Assembly (NCBI RefSeq): GCF_021869535.1
Contig: NW_026262744.1
Span: forward strand, 310,001-374,000
Reading direction: 5' to 3'
Length of the DNA: 64,000 nucleotides
DNA from: Mytilus californianus
Lineage: Eukaryota > Mollusca > Bivalvia > Mytilida > Mytilidae
In this document: positions 11,429-23,657 of the stretch, one piece after another
How the letters are laid out: the number at the start of each line of letters is the position of its first letter
How positions within the stretch are numbered: position 1 is the first letter of the stretch
The notes under the pieces: generated by a model
Told to the model about the DNA's origin: nothing
The model's input: the letters and a program-made list of their open reading frames with translations, nothing else
Database searches by the model: none
Position numbers and translations under genes: made by a program

Positions 11429-11775
11429 AAATTGCATTAAATGAATTATATAGGTTATAATAAAAGTCTGAAGAAATTTTCTGTTCGGATTTTTTTTCAC
11501 TGGTACCTAAATAAGCAGTATTTATATTGGGATATCTTAATTGTAAATGCATTGGAAACCAATTAACATGTATGTTTTATTATGTCGATAATTTTTAATG
11601 AGATATCTGTTTGTGTCAGTCTATCTTTTGGAAATCCTTCTGCAAGTGTATCACAAGCTAACGTAGCTTCTTGTATGATGGAAGTGTTTTTTAAAAGATC
11701 TCCTTTATATTTTGTATCATAGTAGAAGAAATCTTCAAAAATATTGTGCTTCAGAATTGTTAGTGTGCTTTTTAA

Positions 11776-12190
11776 TATGACGTAAGGCTATGATCACATA
11801 AAGTAATTTTGCTTATACAATGAAGCTGTATATAAAACCAAGACACCATATAGTACAAAAACATAGGGCCATCCTTAAAACAAAATTGGTTTGCTCTCTT
11901 AGACTTTCAATTTTGGATGTGGGTTGGTAGATAGGGGATTTTTTGGTCTGAAAGATGTCAAAAGTGTCGTAATTTTAAAAGGAAATGTGCAGAACATAAA
12001 ACATTTTTTTTATCAGGTAGGCTTCTAAGTAGGTTGAAGAAAAGCAAACAAAGAAGTTTTTAAAGTTTCATTGTCGTCTGCACTTTTCTCATCTGACATC
12101 TGCCTCCGGTACTGTAGACGAATCATTAATATGTTTAAATATAAGGTAACATATTAGAAATTATTACAATGGAAAAAATGGATGTAATAA
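11776..12190. other. Stretch with no gene seen
   Basis: It lies just beyond the left arm of the inverted duplication. The match with the right arm fades here. No coding or repeat signature was found. Confidence 0.4.
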
Positions 12191-12204
12191 TCTTCAATTT
12201 TGGA

Positions 12205-12363
12205 GGATACAGGTAAGATGCAGCGTCGGCGTTGTCGTTGATCAGTTCCGAGAAATCAGTGATTTCACAGAAGAAGCAGAAGAAATGTTTTCAACTTGTT
12301 TGATTCTGAATTGTATGATGATGAGGAAGATCCAACACAAATGGGAAAATTAAACGTCTAAAT
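12205..12363 (+). pseudogene. Broken copy of an acidic coding segment, duplicate of 17335-17480
   Basis: The frame reads SVGVVVDQFREISDFTEE, then a single-base change of register, then NVFNLFDSELYDDEED. The same residues occur unshifted at 17335-17480. DNA identity is high over about 130 bp. The acidic end is followed by a stop. It is not recognised; it may be a captured host exon or the end of a transposon protein. Confidence 0.35.
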
Positions 12364-13784
12364 AAGTCGAGGATGATGCACAGTTATATTCAACTTGAGA
12401 GATATGTTATTCTAATAAATCTTACTATCATTCTAAAAGGCTTAGAACCGGGCTCTTTATTATGTATTATAATGTATGGAATAAAATTAACATGATTAAT
12501 GGAATGGTACTGTACTATTGAACATTTTGCCATGCAAAACAGCTTTATTGGTGTATTAATTTTGCTATTGACTATATGTTATTTAAAAATGAAATTACTA
12601 CATTTATAATAGGCAAACCTAATAAAGTCATTGAAAATTGGAAATAATGAAATTTGTTTTTTTTTATACATTTTATTCTAAATTAATATGATCCCTTATG
12701 TGAACCTTCAGGTCCCTTGTACTAAGGTTGCCTGATTAATGGCTAATATGCCTAATCATACAACACCACTCACCTTGAAGCTATGTTACAAGCAGATAAG
12801 CATGCTACAGAGGGTGACTAATAGCCAAAAGGTGCATAGAAAGAATAAATTGTGATGCAATTTACAGTGTGCAAAACATGCAAAGCAAAAATAAAGCAGA
12901 AGCAGATACATGTACATGTACATAAAGAAACATATGTATATGTAGTTATAGAAATAACACTACAAAGTATTTAGTAGCAGAGATAAAAGTTAACATTATT
13001 ATTACTCAATCAATTTACTAACACATTATATTACCTCAACAATAATTTATCTGAAAATATTTTATCAATTGCATCTTCTATATTTTATAGCAGTATCTTG
13101 ATAATTAAAATTCCAGCTCCAACTGATTGAGCAATACGACTATCGTGGCCTATTATTCAAAACAGAGAATAGCATTTAATGGAAATTTGTGTATGGCTAT
13201 TGTGTAGAGCAAAACACGTACACCTCTATACAGTATTAAAGTAGACTATTGTACACTCTGTCAGGAAACAAGCAAAACGTGTTGAAGATATGTCTATCTG
13301 AGTCAATATTAGCCTTCAAAGATGGACTACAATGCTTATAACATGGCGGCCATCTTGGATAAAACAGGAGGGATGAATTGAAAATTTGAACACTCGTAAC
13401 TTTTGAACCAGGGGTCCGATTTAGATAGCTCAAAATGTTCGTCTGAAGGAGCTTTATGAAAATTTCAATATATTCCCTGTAAATAAATGGGCCTGGCCTC
13501 TCTACTTGATATGGGATTCTAGGGCTGATATCAAGGCCAATATGGAAAATGCCATGTACTAATCTATAAATATATCTCAATCTATCTATCTCGTTTTATG
13601 CCGGACGACATAGGGCACGGCTTTTCCTGGAACATAGCGTTAAATCACTGAAATAGCAATCTACAAATAAAATAATCGAAATCAGCCATTTTGCTTTAAC
13701 CATGATATTTTGGTGTATATTAAGGCTAACACCTTCATAAGTGGTTGGGAGAATATATGGTCCCCAATGCGTTCCCTCCTTATG

Positions 13785-14850
13785 CTTGAAAGACTTTTTA
13801 TTACCATTTTGGATTGGTTATATAGCTAGCTAAACCTCTCACCTGTATGACAGTCACTTAAAATTCAATTATATTGACAACGATGTGTGACCAAAACAAA
13901 CACATATTCTAGGTAAAATTTCATTAATAGGGCTACATCAGTCAATATTGTGTAATACTTTTAATCAAATAAAAAATAAGTAAATATGTCTACTCAGACA
14001 AAGCAAATTAGTCAAAAGAGTATGACGAGAATATAAACTTACCATAGCACAACACAATGACGCGATGCAAAGGTGTAATACCACCATTGTTTTTCACTTA
14101 TTAGTCCATGTTAAATTTGCACTTTTCAAAAAATTGTGCAGAATTTATCTATGTTTCAAATAAAGAAATACTTGGCATGAGTAAAGATTTATCCTGTCCA
14201 GTACTATAGAAAAAATGTCACATAACATTTCATTGCATATAAGAAAATAACCATCACTGGAAGTTAACCAATCAAATTTTCCCCCTTTTTTAACCTGTGT
14301 ACAAGCTTTAGTAACCATGTAACTTCAAGTTTCCAAAATATTCTATAGAAACTCCAAATAAAGAAATAATGGTGCTTTGAAATACCCAAGATATATGTTT
14401 ATGACTCAGAAATGTTTTACTGCAATGAAATGTAGGATCAATTAACTACAACTGTCATATTCAAGGGAATATTTTTTTTCGACTTATTTTTGTATGCAAC
14501 CGGATGTGACGTACTATGATTTGGTGGTATTACACATAAAAGTACAGAGCCACGCGAAATGGATACTGTCAAAAATTGGCTGAACAGTTACATTAATAAT
14601 TTACTCTGTCAAATAAAAGAATACCATAACACGTTATTAAGAACATAAACGTCAGTACCTAGAAGCTATACTTCAAGACCAGCGTGTATTATTTGTGATA
14701 CGGAATATAACAAGATCTTGGTATCTTCCAATTAACTTTTCTAAGAAAAAGGACGAGACGTTCTTTCCGTTCCTCTGGTTCAAAAACTTTCTGCTCAGAA
14801 ACTGGTGACGGGTTAAAAAATCTGAGTAGCAAATGGATGTGTTAACATTT
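13785..14850 (-). mobile_element. PLE fragment (3' region and RT C-terminus), decayed
   Basis: At 14650-14835 the minus strand encodes, with frame breaks, residues matching the end of the PLE RT at 35250-35400: a TRHQFLSRK-like block and a GRYQDLV block. The 13785-14110 part matches 16557-16780 and 34470-34620, the non-coding tail of the same family (acctctcac-tgta--acagtc landmark). The sequence between is interrupted by unrelated DNA. Confidence 0.55.
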
Positions 14851-14959
14851 AATTGAAATCTCCAATCACTGGAAACTTCACTTGTAAGATCATTGAAACA
14901 TGATCCAGGATCTTAAAAAAATACTTAAAAAAAACTTTATATAAAAAGAGTGTTAGAAA

Positions 14960-15474
14960 ATGGCAGATGGTTCAAACTTGACTATCATTCCAAAAAAATA
15001 TATTAGAACCGGGCTCTGTATTATGTATTATAATGTGTAAACTATGAAATTATATATGTGTGTTAATCGTTTCAGGACATTGTGTAATTATTGGGAGAGT
15101 TTCAGATAAGATGGTAGGAGGAAATTTTGAAAAGTGTGTGATATTGCTAAAAGTAAGAAAGCAAACCAGAAGCTCCACACACGTAACATCAACTGGGAGA
15201 GAAGCAGCAAAGAGCAAAGATATGGAATATGGTTATTGAGATGGTATCAGACCACATACGAGTAATGCCAGACTATATAGCTGTAAAGCCGTCTGAGATT
15301 TCGAAACTTCTTGACATGCCAGAAGATCAGACGAGGAAGATTTTGAATCATTCTGGCTGTAGTAGAGGACAGAATCGCATGCAAACCCGGAATAAAAAAT
15401 GCTACAAGATCTTCAAGAAATTTTTAACTAACGACGTTGTCAAGAAGTTGGAAGAAGCTATGACAATGTAAAAA
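14960..15474 (+). pseudogene. Coding-like region with one frame break, unidentified
   Basis: A splice-acceptor-like gtttcag ends at 15077, after which a frame runs about 54 codons (begins GHCVIIGRVSDKMVGG) to a stop at about 15240. From 15229 an overlapping frame of 80 codons continues in another register (begins MVIEMVSDHIRVMPDYIAVK) and ends at 15471. Both halves look protein-like and basic to neutral. One frameshift would make a 130-residue exon. The 14975-15045 part is duplicated at 12405-12475. The family is not recognised. Confidence 0.3.
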
Positions 15475-16556
15475 AATATTAATTAATAAGCACTTGATTT
15501 CAATCGTTATCACACCACTGTTTTGAAAGTTATTATCATTTTAATTGTGTTTTTTTGGCCTCGACTTCTCTGTTATATTTCTGAGCAATCTAATTAAGTA
15601 TTGGGGTTGTTCTTGTAACGGAATAGTAGGAATCAAGTGCTACATACTGTATTGATTAGTGATAGTATTCTAACTATATAATTATTATTATTGTAGGGCT
15701 TCCTCAGTTTGTTTCTAAATTCATTTTTTCCCGCTCATCTTGAAGAAATATTGACCTATACAATGTTAATCCATCCTCAACAACAGACATATTTTAAAAT
15801 ATGCTTACAAATTTCGCATCAATATATTACAACACGAGAACATTCATCACTACTGAAATGGCCTTCTGTTCCAACAATTACCGAGGTGTTGTAAGGGTTT
15901 TCTGACTGTCTGGTCTTGGGAACAGATGCTGCTCTCAGATATAAATACTAGTAGCCAGTGTTTAAATTTTGTGTAATTTAACATCATGAACGTGATTGGA
16001 TGTGTATAAATTAGTTCCGTTTTCTCTCTAGTAATTTGATAAACAAATGTATTCACTGCCAATATCCAGAGTCATTCATTGCAGAGAAAATAAAATAGAG
16101 GCTCACATTTTAAAATTCATCTGGCTGATAGATTGTATTGCACGTTATGCATGTTTCGTTATATTGACAGAAAGAACTTAGACAGACCTGTTGTCATTTG
16201 TGACACATCAGACAAAAACAAACCAGATTACCAGCATCAAGTACCTACGGGATATGGCATACTTGAAGGAAAGTCATGATCCTCACATATTTAACACAAA
16301 CATGATGGACTAATGCATCGGAAGAAGAAACGGTAGTCTTCCGAACTAAGGCCAAAAAAGGTTCGGGAAGATGCTTCGAAGATTCAAATAAACATAATAT
16401 CGAATTCGGTTATTTTTTTTATAATTATCAGTATTTTAACATATACATTAATGATGTGTTTCTAAACATTGCCAGCTTCAATTACTTATCGTCGTCAAGG
16501 TAACACTGACCAATATTTATATATTTACTATGAGTTTTAACTTTGATTGTTGAAAG
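15475..16556. other. Stretch with no gene seen
   Basis: It is AT-rich with only short chance frames. I see no repeat shared with the rest of the window. Confidence 0.4.
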
Positions 16557-17180
16557 ACTTTCTGTTACCATTTTGGATTGGTTTTATAGCTAGATCAACC
16601 TTTCACTTGTATGGGTGTCAGATAAAATTCCATAATACTGATATCGATGTGTTACCGAAACAAACAGACAGAATCTAGGTATAATATCAAAAATAGTGGT
16701 ACAGCAGTCAATATTGTGTAATACTTTAAAGCACTACAAAAACAAACAAAGTTGTCAACTGAGACGAAGCACAAGCAAAAAAGAAAGACAAGAATACAAA
16801 TTTTAACCAAAGGACTACACAATGACAAGATGTACAAGTACCGAACCATGCGAGAAAAAAATACTGAACACCGAGGAAAATTCAAAATGGAAAGTCCCTA
16901 TAATCAAATGGCAAAATCAAATAATTAAACACATCAAACGAATGGACAACAACTGTCATATTCTTGACTTGGTACAGGCATTTCAAATGTAGAAAATGGT
17001 GGATTGAAATGGATACTGCCAAAAATAGGACTAAACAGTAAAATAAAAATTTACTATGACAAATAAAAGAATACCATAACACGCTATTAAGATGATAAAC
17101 AACGTCAGCACCTAGAACCAATGTTCCAAGACCATCGTGTATTATTTGTGAAGTTGATACGGAATATTTTTCAACTTGAT
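16557..17180 (-). mobile_element. PLE 3'-end fragment
   Basis: Minus-strand 17105-17175 encodes the very end of the PLE RT (KYSVSTSQIIHDG), as at 35212-35260. The rest, down to a gaacaccgaggaaaattca landmark at 16867, is the family's 3' non-coding region, shared with 34300-34620. The 16557-16800 part matches 13785-14010. The RT core is absent. Confidence 0.6.
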
Positions 17181-17329
17181 AGTTGATTTATCTTGTAATA
17201 TTCTGTATGCATATATGTCAAAGGTAGAGATAATTCTCGTATTTTTTATTTTTTACAAAATAATAGAAGAATATAAGGTCCTAATTGAAAATCAGTAAAC
17301 CAATAATAAAATTTTTCGAGAACTTCATG

Positions 17330-17480
17330 CCGAGGTGGATATATCAGATGGAGAATACAATTCTGATTGCAGCGTCGGCGTTGTCGTTGATCAGTTCCGA
17401 GAAATCAGTCATTTCACAGAAGCAACAAAAAATGTTTTCAACTTGTTTGAATCTGAATTGTATGATAATGTAGCCTTTTC
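17330..17480 (+). CDS. Acidic coding segment, possible exon
   Basis: An open frame contains DISDGEYNSDCSVGVVVD and then FREISHFTEATKNVF and NLFESELYDN. Its second half repeats the segment at 12205-12345, where the frame is shifted. Downstream of about 17480 the frame continues but composition stops looking protein-like. The duplication of the same residues argues for a real ancestral coding sequence. Function unknown; a transposon source is as likely as a host gene. Confidence 0.3.
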
Positions 17481-17640
17481 AATAGTCGTCTGGCGCGAAA
17501 AGGACGATAACTCAATTTTAGAATTAAATCTTTTCGGAGACGGTCAATTTCCGGAATTGCATGCTTTATCATCATGGTTTTTTCTTTGGCCGTCGATGAC
17601 GACACTATTACTGCATTCTTTGACAATAAGATATATTTAA

Positions 17641-19528
17641 CAAGGCAGTATTATCAATGTATTATCGTGGTATCAATATATGTTAGCAATGTTAGATACC
17701 TAAATTAATTGTTATTTTGGCAAGGACAATTCATCACTTCCCCTGAAAACATGATTTTGTACAAGTTAACTTATCGGCATCTCCGGGCGGCAAAGCAGAT
17801 CAATTTCCTGATGATTTTTACTACGGCATTCTGATTTTTATTAGTTGCTACATATTACCGCTTTTTTTAAATCAATTTTTGTTTATATTATCAACAAAAA
17901 ATAGTAACATACTAGGTCGAGTTGTCGTTCGTAGTGTATAGTTTGTTCCAAACCAGTGTTTATTTCTTGTACAGGTTGGCAGTTGATTATTAACAATAAA
18001 GTTGTTGCAACTAAAACACATGTTATCTTCAGTTTGTGTGTGTGTTTTTTTCCAATTAGTAATTGTTTATAAAAACAAATTGTTTCTAAATACATTTGGC
18101 AGATATGATTATCATGTAATTGTTATTTCCCTTGTTTAAAAATATAATAGATTGTTCTTAGCAAAAATGGATGTGGAAAAGATATATGAGGAGAAAATTA
18201 GGGGAAAATATAAATTTCCCTTCCCCTTAAAAGAAAAACAAACTATATATAAATAATTATACAGGGTCTGCACCCTCTCGATCTACCTTAAAATGTTGTG
18301 AATGTTGGGTGATTCGGGAAAGAAGTGGTGACCAATTGAGAAATTAAAAAAAAACAATAGAAATGTCAGAAAAGATGTTTGGGAATTTGAAAAATTATTT
18401 TTAGAGCGTATGCTGTACTCGAGGATGAAGGGGGTTACAACGCCAACATTGAAGTAACAAAAAATAACTATCAACTTTTAAACGACATATTTTCAATGTA
18501 TCGTGCGAGTTCTTGCCACACTCAGTCATTCCATTGCCATTTTTTTATATGTCATTATGTAAATCTAAATGGTCTCTGTGTTCTTCCAGGCATAAAAAAT
18601 CGATTGTATTCCCTCGTTTGTCCGTCTCCAGAAATTCTGCTAAAATTCAGCGACGTTTTGCCCAAAATTGACCATCAAATTGGGCGAGGGTAGGCAGAAA
18701 AACTAGGGTAGGTAGGGTAACCTGAAACAGACATATGTATGTTTATGCCTTATAAGTTTTAGCAAATTATTGATTATTGTAGGGGCGAGAAATTCATGAC
18801 AACATTCATTTGGCTTGGGGAGCTTAGGAGCCATTTCACGAATATTCCTTTTCTTCTTTTAACTGCCACCCGTACAGATAGCACTTTACAATCTATAATA
18901 AGAAAACTGTATATTCAAGATCCCCTCATTGAATCCCTATGTCCTGACAGGTTTGTTTAATCTCTATAGTATAAAAAGACAAAAATGGGGAAATGCCATA
19001 AACACAAAAATAATCAATCACTGAAACAGTCACATCAAAGGGCAACAATGAACGGCCCTGGTAAAAATAAGTGTCAAACTACTTTGTTTCATACTTTTTT
19101 GTCAAAAAACGTAATTTTTAGCATATTAAGGACCAAGCAAAAACAGTTCTATGAAAAGATTAGATACCAAGTACGTGTTTGCTTTAAAGATATAGCTCAG
19201 GGCTATAGTAGAATTATAAATATAATATAAGGAACATTTATCAGTGATAACATGAACTATCATATCATGTTTACAACTGGACATTCATTTATTTAATATG
19301 GACATATATGTATATACTGTGAAAATTATTTAACTATAGCAAGATGAAGGACTCTAACACTTATAATATATTCGACAAAGGATTAATATTTAGATAAAGC
19401 GTTTTAACATTTTGTGCTTGAACTGTTCGCCTCACATCCTATGTACAGTGTATACTTCGTTCCTGTAGTGTCTTAACCGTATTATGACAGCGCTATTTCG
19501 TCCGTCGTAAAAGTTGCCGATTTCTAAA
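17641..19528. other. Stretch with no gene seen
   Basis: No exon-like frames with splice context were found. Short frames at 18283-18474 and 18985-19230 are low-complexity or chance. Confidence 0.4.
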
Positions 19529-19666
19529 ATGGCGACCCGCTACGAGGGACGTTTCACCAAAGCAGGAGAAAGAAAACGACGTTTTGAATTAAGTGCAAAA
19601 GTGAAAATGCTACACAAAACGGACCATATGTTGGAAGCGGAAAGCAATGAAAAGTGCCACAAGTAG
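19529..19666 (+). CDS. Small basic 45-aa frame with good start context
   Basis: Starts aaaATGG and reads MATRYEGRFTKAGERKRRFE, then continues in basic, hydrophilic residues to a stop at 19664-19666. An RY-GRF start followed by a basic stretch recalls, from memory, the N-termini of transposon-derived genes common in bivalves and corals. It could be a first exon of such a gene. Nothing downstream on this strand continues it convincingly, so it is probably a fragment. Confidence 0.35.
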   Translation: MATRYEGRFTKAGERKRRFELSAKVKMLHKTDHMLEAESNEKCHK

Positions 19667-19779
19667 GAATTTTTTGGCTGAAAATTTACTACAAAACAAT
19701 ACCAGGCACACAATGATTCTTAGGATGTAAAACTATTGCAGTCTATTCTAAACTTTGCAAAACCATCAGCATCAGAAAT

Positions 19780-20300
19780 GTTAGAAAACTATTTCAGTAT
19801 AGAATCCATAATAAGATATAATGTTTCTGTTGCATACCATCTTGCCGTGCAATTTGGTACTCTGGTAGCCTGGGTAAAAAGATTCGAAACAATGGTTACT
19901 AGTTATGTACTGTGGCCTCAAAATTTCTGTGTGAATAGGTTGATTTACATTACTAACAAAAGGTTTCATTGACTGCTGCATTGCCAATTGTATCTGTTTC
20001 ACTTCTTCAGCAAATGATTTTAGCCTTAGAATTTCATATTGGCTCTTTTCTTGCTCGGCAACTTCATTTCGAATTTTACATTCACTATCTTGTCCGTGTT
20101 CTATGTTTTTTTGTGTTCTTCTGAACAACAGTCGGAAATCTTACTGGGTACCGTACGTCATTTTCCAATAATTTCCTGGTAGGATTGTTAATGGGTTTTT
20201 TAATAAAGAAATTTTTGTTTTCATTATCTTGTCTATAATTTTCTTGAACTTTTTGGACCGATTCTCCATATCCGTTGGAATATTTTGTAGTGATTTTCCA
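19780..20300 (-). pseudogene. Coiled-coil coding segment with a frameshift, unidentified
   Basis: Minus-strand frame 20128-19781 has a helical, charged stretch: SECKIRNEVAEQEKSQYEI, then LKSFAEEVKQIQLAMQQS. Upstream at about 20280-20130 a different register reads VRYPVRFPTVVQ with similar style, so the two parts seem separated by a frameshift near 20125. After about 19930 the residues look random. Probably a decayed transposon or host exon; the family is not recognised. Confidence 0.35.
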
Positions 20301-20458
20301 GAATACAAATATGTTTGGTAACTAAAGCCCTCCTCATAAATCTTCCACTTCCCGTTTCGAATGTTTATTTTTCAATATCAGATTTAACCACTTTTGAGAA
20401 TATTTTCCTCTTATGTCTGTTTGTTTTGTTCACACGTCGTCGTCAATATGATTGATTT

Positions 20459-20612
20459 TTTTATGCGACCGTCTTACAAGTGAGGGGTTAAGCTAGCTTT
20501 AAAACCAGGGTAAAATGCCTGTACCAAGCCAGGAATATGACAATTATAATCCATTTGTTTGATCTTTTGATTTTGCCGTGTGATTAGGGACTTTCAGTAT
20601 TTTGGTGATTTT
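20459..20612 (+). mobile_element. PLE 3'-tail fragment, opposite orientation
   Basis: Matches the complement of 34300-34500: gtctta-caagtgag, aaaatgcctgtaccaag, aggaatatgacaa and gggacttt-c landmarks in order. No coding part. It is oriented opposite to the PLE at 34-36 kb and like that at 38465-38680. Confidence 0.6.
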
Positions 20613-21800
20613 ACATTTTTCAATAGGGCGTTGAACAACGTCAAAAGGTCAAATGGAGAAGACTCCCAATAAATTAAGTTAAACTACCCATTAAAATGCA
20701 CCAAAACTACTGTCCGATGAAAATTATGATAGTCATTTCACAGACATGAAGAAGCAATTTGAAAAAAAAAATAAATAGCAATGAGAGTCATCTCAGATTC
20801 CTTTTGAAAGAATCTTTTAATAATAGACGAAACTGGATCAGAAATATGAGTGGTGGACCGGTTAAACCTATATTAGAAAAGTGTTCATGCTTTGAGATGG
20901 GAAAATATGTAAGTATTATATGCTGCAAAATGTTTGATTTTTTTCCTGAGAAGCTGAAAACTAGTTTATCTTAACTAGTTAAAAAAACTTCTTTGTTTTA
21001 TGATAATTCAATATAGTTCAATATATAATCTAGAAAAAATAGATCGTGTAGATGATGATTGTATTGCATACGCCTTATATTTTTACAATAATGTTGAACG
21101 ATTATTTGAGAATTAAATTTAAATGTATAGTTTGCTTAAAAGTGATTAAAGTGAAGTGATGCATGCAAATTGAAATGAGATCATCAAAAAATATTCATAA
21201 TAAACACTGAAATCTATAAAAATATGATTTACCTTCAAAATATGTTTAAGGATGTATTCTTCTGACGTTTCAGTCTCGTTATGGAATTATTTCCGAAACA
21301 TATGGTACAAGTGGAAAATATCAATTAATTTAAAAAATGGGAAATAAATTACACCATATTGATACCCGTTTTTAATTCAAATGCATGTATGTAATTTGTT
21401 ATCATACATTTTTTATCGATAGACGCAGTTTTCGGGCTCATTGCCATTAATAAATATATGAATATTTTATGCGGTCTTTGCGGAGTTTCACCCCCCCCCC
21501 CCCCCCTGACCAAATTTAATCGAAATTGTCCTAACATCACTGCGTGGGAAGAGTTTATTTGATGTTTTCATGTCTGATATGTATTCTTCTGAGATGGAGA
21601 GTTTCCTGGCCACCACTGTCGTCACTATATACTTTAATTCCCCGTCTATCGAAACAGAGAAAGTGTGTAATTCTGTATACTTAATATAGACGAGTGCGGC
21701 TGCCGTCATCCTCATTATCAAAGCATCTACCATGTTGTGGTCTTTTAGAACTTGGTCCTTCAAACTGATTTGATAGTATCTTATAGACATCCCAAGGTCT
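20613..21800. other. Stretch with no gene seen, with a C-run
   Basis: AT-rich. A run of about 17 C lies at 21490-21506. A coding-like frame at about 20759-20974 lacks any recognisable motif. Nothing else supported. Confidence 0.4.
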
Positions 21801-21862
21801 TATTTAGAGATTGCAGTGGAGTCCCAAAGTCCGAAGGTCAGTTGTTGGAGGGCCAGTCCTTC

Positions 21863-22330
21863 CTAGATGGTTGTGCGTGTTGGCGAATATAACCTTTTGG
21901 TTGGCTCCTGCGTACCCTTAACTATTTCCTCGGGACAATTCCACCCTAGAACCCAATCCTCCTTTTTCCTGTTGGTGTTTCCTACTCTGTTGATGAATTC
22001 AAGAACCTCAATCCTGGCAATCATGGGCCTCTTGAGAATTTTCATTGGACGGTGAAATTACCTTGGCGTATGTTTCTAGGTAGTTGACATCCTAAATCCA
22101 TTGTTCTAACTCAGAAAGCTGTATGGCATTAGCTCTATCTTGCTCCGGTGGTTTGCCATGATATATTCTTTGAGATCCACCATTCTCCTATATGTCTTCT
22201 CCTCAGGTCACCAAACATAAATGACCGAAAGCCGTTTGTGTGGACAGCTGACAGATGGTTCTTCCGTTGTCTCCAGATCCTAAATGTCATTGGACACAGC
22301 CAACACTTTATCTCCACTTGGTCTTATTCT
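21863..22330 (-). pseudogene. Decayed gene with a C2H2 zinc finger
   Basis: The minus strand reads MEIKCWLCPMTFRIW and continues to KNHLSAVH. This is a classical C-x2-C-x12-H-x4-H finger (residues 5-26 of the 22317-22135 frame). Protein-like residues continue in other registers to about 21863 (ANAIQLSELEQWI, then ARIEVLEFINRVGNTNRKK), so at least two frameshifts or stops are present. Its local GC is higher than its surroundings. Together with the integrase piece at 23310-23490 on the same strand it may be the 3' part of one retrotransposon polyprotein. Confidence 0.5.
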
Positions 22331-22431
22331 GAAATCGAATCAAATCTTTAAAGTCCCTCCACTATTTATATAGCATATTATAATACAATAAAAGATATGT
22401 ATGTAGTATGACTATATGTGCTTGTAATATT

Positions 22432-22822
22432 GATTGATTGATTGTTGGTTGCTTAACGTCCAGTGACCAAATTAACAATAAATACAATAGGTAGGTCCGG
22501 TAATAGAGGTCAATTGGGTTGCAGGTTAAGAAAATTCGGACTGCCACGGGAAAATGAGGGTATATTGGATTGGGACAGAAATTTAGCCTTGCAACAGGCC
22601 ACCTACGGACCCCTCAATGAGTTGTTGCAAAGGTTCTTAACGTGCAGAGAGCGTGACACTCTATACGAGGCATCGGATTTAACGTCCCCATTCTGACCGG
22701 ACGTGACTGCGTACTGGATACATCCCGCACAGCCAAACGGACGCGCAACTTTGGCAAGGGTTTTACTGTTGGTAGGAAGAAGACCTGTAGTGACCATATT
22801 TCTATTCCACAGTCACCCTTGG
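22432..22822 (-). mobile_element. SINE-like element (440-bp family), full-length copy, diverged
   Basis: Its tail side is at the left: ATCA-type repeats, then ggttgcttaacgtccagtg. It ends at the family's 5' terminus (cagtcacccttggg). An internal deletion removed the catgcatattcaggac segment. An 8-bp target-site duplication, gtaatatt, flanks it (22424-22431 and 22823-22830). It lies between two parts of a decayed retrotransposon gene on the same strand. Confidence 0.8.
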
Positions 22823-23270
22823 GTAATATTACCATAATAAAATCATCCCCCCCCCCCCCCCCCATTATGGCATCTGCTTCTTGTGAATTAGTCAGCCTTA
22901 CATTTCAGTAAAAATATGGTTTCCACCCCCTTGGTCTCCCTTATTCCAAGAGTTTCAAAATTGTCATCCATGTTGTCCCTACCCGCTGTTTGCACCGCTA
23001 ACTTCTAAATATCTAATGGCAGTACATTTAATTTTGCCATTTCCCTTGCAGGTAGGTCCAGCCCTCCCTTACAGCCAGAAATATGTCCTGAGAAACAATT
23101 GCCATTTGTCTCCTTACATATTCATCCAGGGTGGATCCAACCCTAGGAATTCAAACATGACTTTCTCCAACCTGAGAATAGTCATACTAATACTCGTAAA
23201 CATAATAACAAAACAAATATGTGGAACAACGTGTGATAACAAAAAAATGAATATCAGCTCTTCATGAAAG
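22823..23270 (-). pseudogene. Weak coding remnant between integrase and zinc-finger pieces
   Basis: The minus strand shows a short protein-like block, LDEYVRRQMAIVSQDIFLAV followed by REGWTYLQGKW (about 23125-23030), with stops on both sides. A C-run at about 22849-22862 interrupts the region. It sits between the integrase end and the zinc finger on the same strand, so I infer it belongs to the same decayed element. Confidence 0.3.
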
Positions 23271-23299
23271 CAACAACGTGGAATGACATTTCAAGCCTT

Positions 23300-23490
23300 T
23301 CTACTGGAGTGTCAAGTGGGTGGATTTCGCCCTTGATATGGCAGTGGTCTATCAATGTGAAAGACCTTCTCTGGCTATTTCTTTGACCTTTTTACAAGGT
23401 AAGAAATGTCGTCAATTTTTCAAGTAACTACGTACGGTCCTTTCCATTTTGATGTCAACTTGTGACACATTCCCACCTTCTTCTGCTTTT
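23300..23490 (-). pseudogene. Ty3/gypsy-type integrase C-terminal fragment
   Basis: The minus strand encodes GMCHKLTSKWKGPYVVT (about 23475-23425) and then KVFHIDRPLPYQGRNPPT (about 23370-23315), separated by stops. The order LTSKWKGPYVV ... VFHIDRLLPY is the hallmark of the integrase C-terminus in Ty3/gypsy pol polyproteins of molluscs. The upstream catalytic core is not present. At least two stops break it. No LTRs were recognised nearby. Confidence 0.65.
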
Positions 23491-23657
23491 ATTGTTAATT
23501 ATCAGACTGACATACTATTGTCATCTGTTTTTGGTGTCTTTCAGTATTTTACTGTAAAGTCAAATTTGTTTTCGTTAAATCTGTATGTACAATGTATTTG
23601 TTAGTTCTCTCAAATTATTTATTAAAATTCTTGCAGTTGAACAATTGTTCTTTGCAT

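Larger units (their letters stand above)
6160..11775 (+). repeat. Left arm of a large diverged inverted duplication
   Basis: Reading rightward, this arm matches the reverse complement of 40690 down to 36630, and then 31375 down to 29640. Anchors: 6190-6420 with 40430-40665; 6781-6970 with 39900-40100; 8105-8215 with 38760-38880; 9740-9900 with 37080-37210; 10460-10735 with 36640-36880; 10745-11150 with 30510-31370 (SINE excluded); 11470-11770 with 29640-29970. Indels are frequent, so it is an old duplication. Insertions unique to this arm are a 279-bp tandem copy, a hammerhead element and a tRNA-derived SINE. Confidence 0.8.

Noticed and set aside
15229..15471. Intact 80-aa gene
   Set aside because: The protein-like sequence continues upstream in another register, so the start Met is internal and the region is better read as a frameshifted exon.
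16652..17121. Hydrophobic minus-strand frames resembling membrane proteins
   Set aside because: They fall in the PLE 3' non-coding region; T-rich DNA gives Phe/Leu/Val-rich translations.
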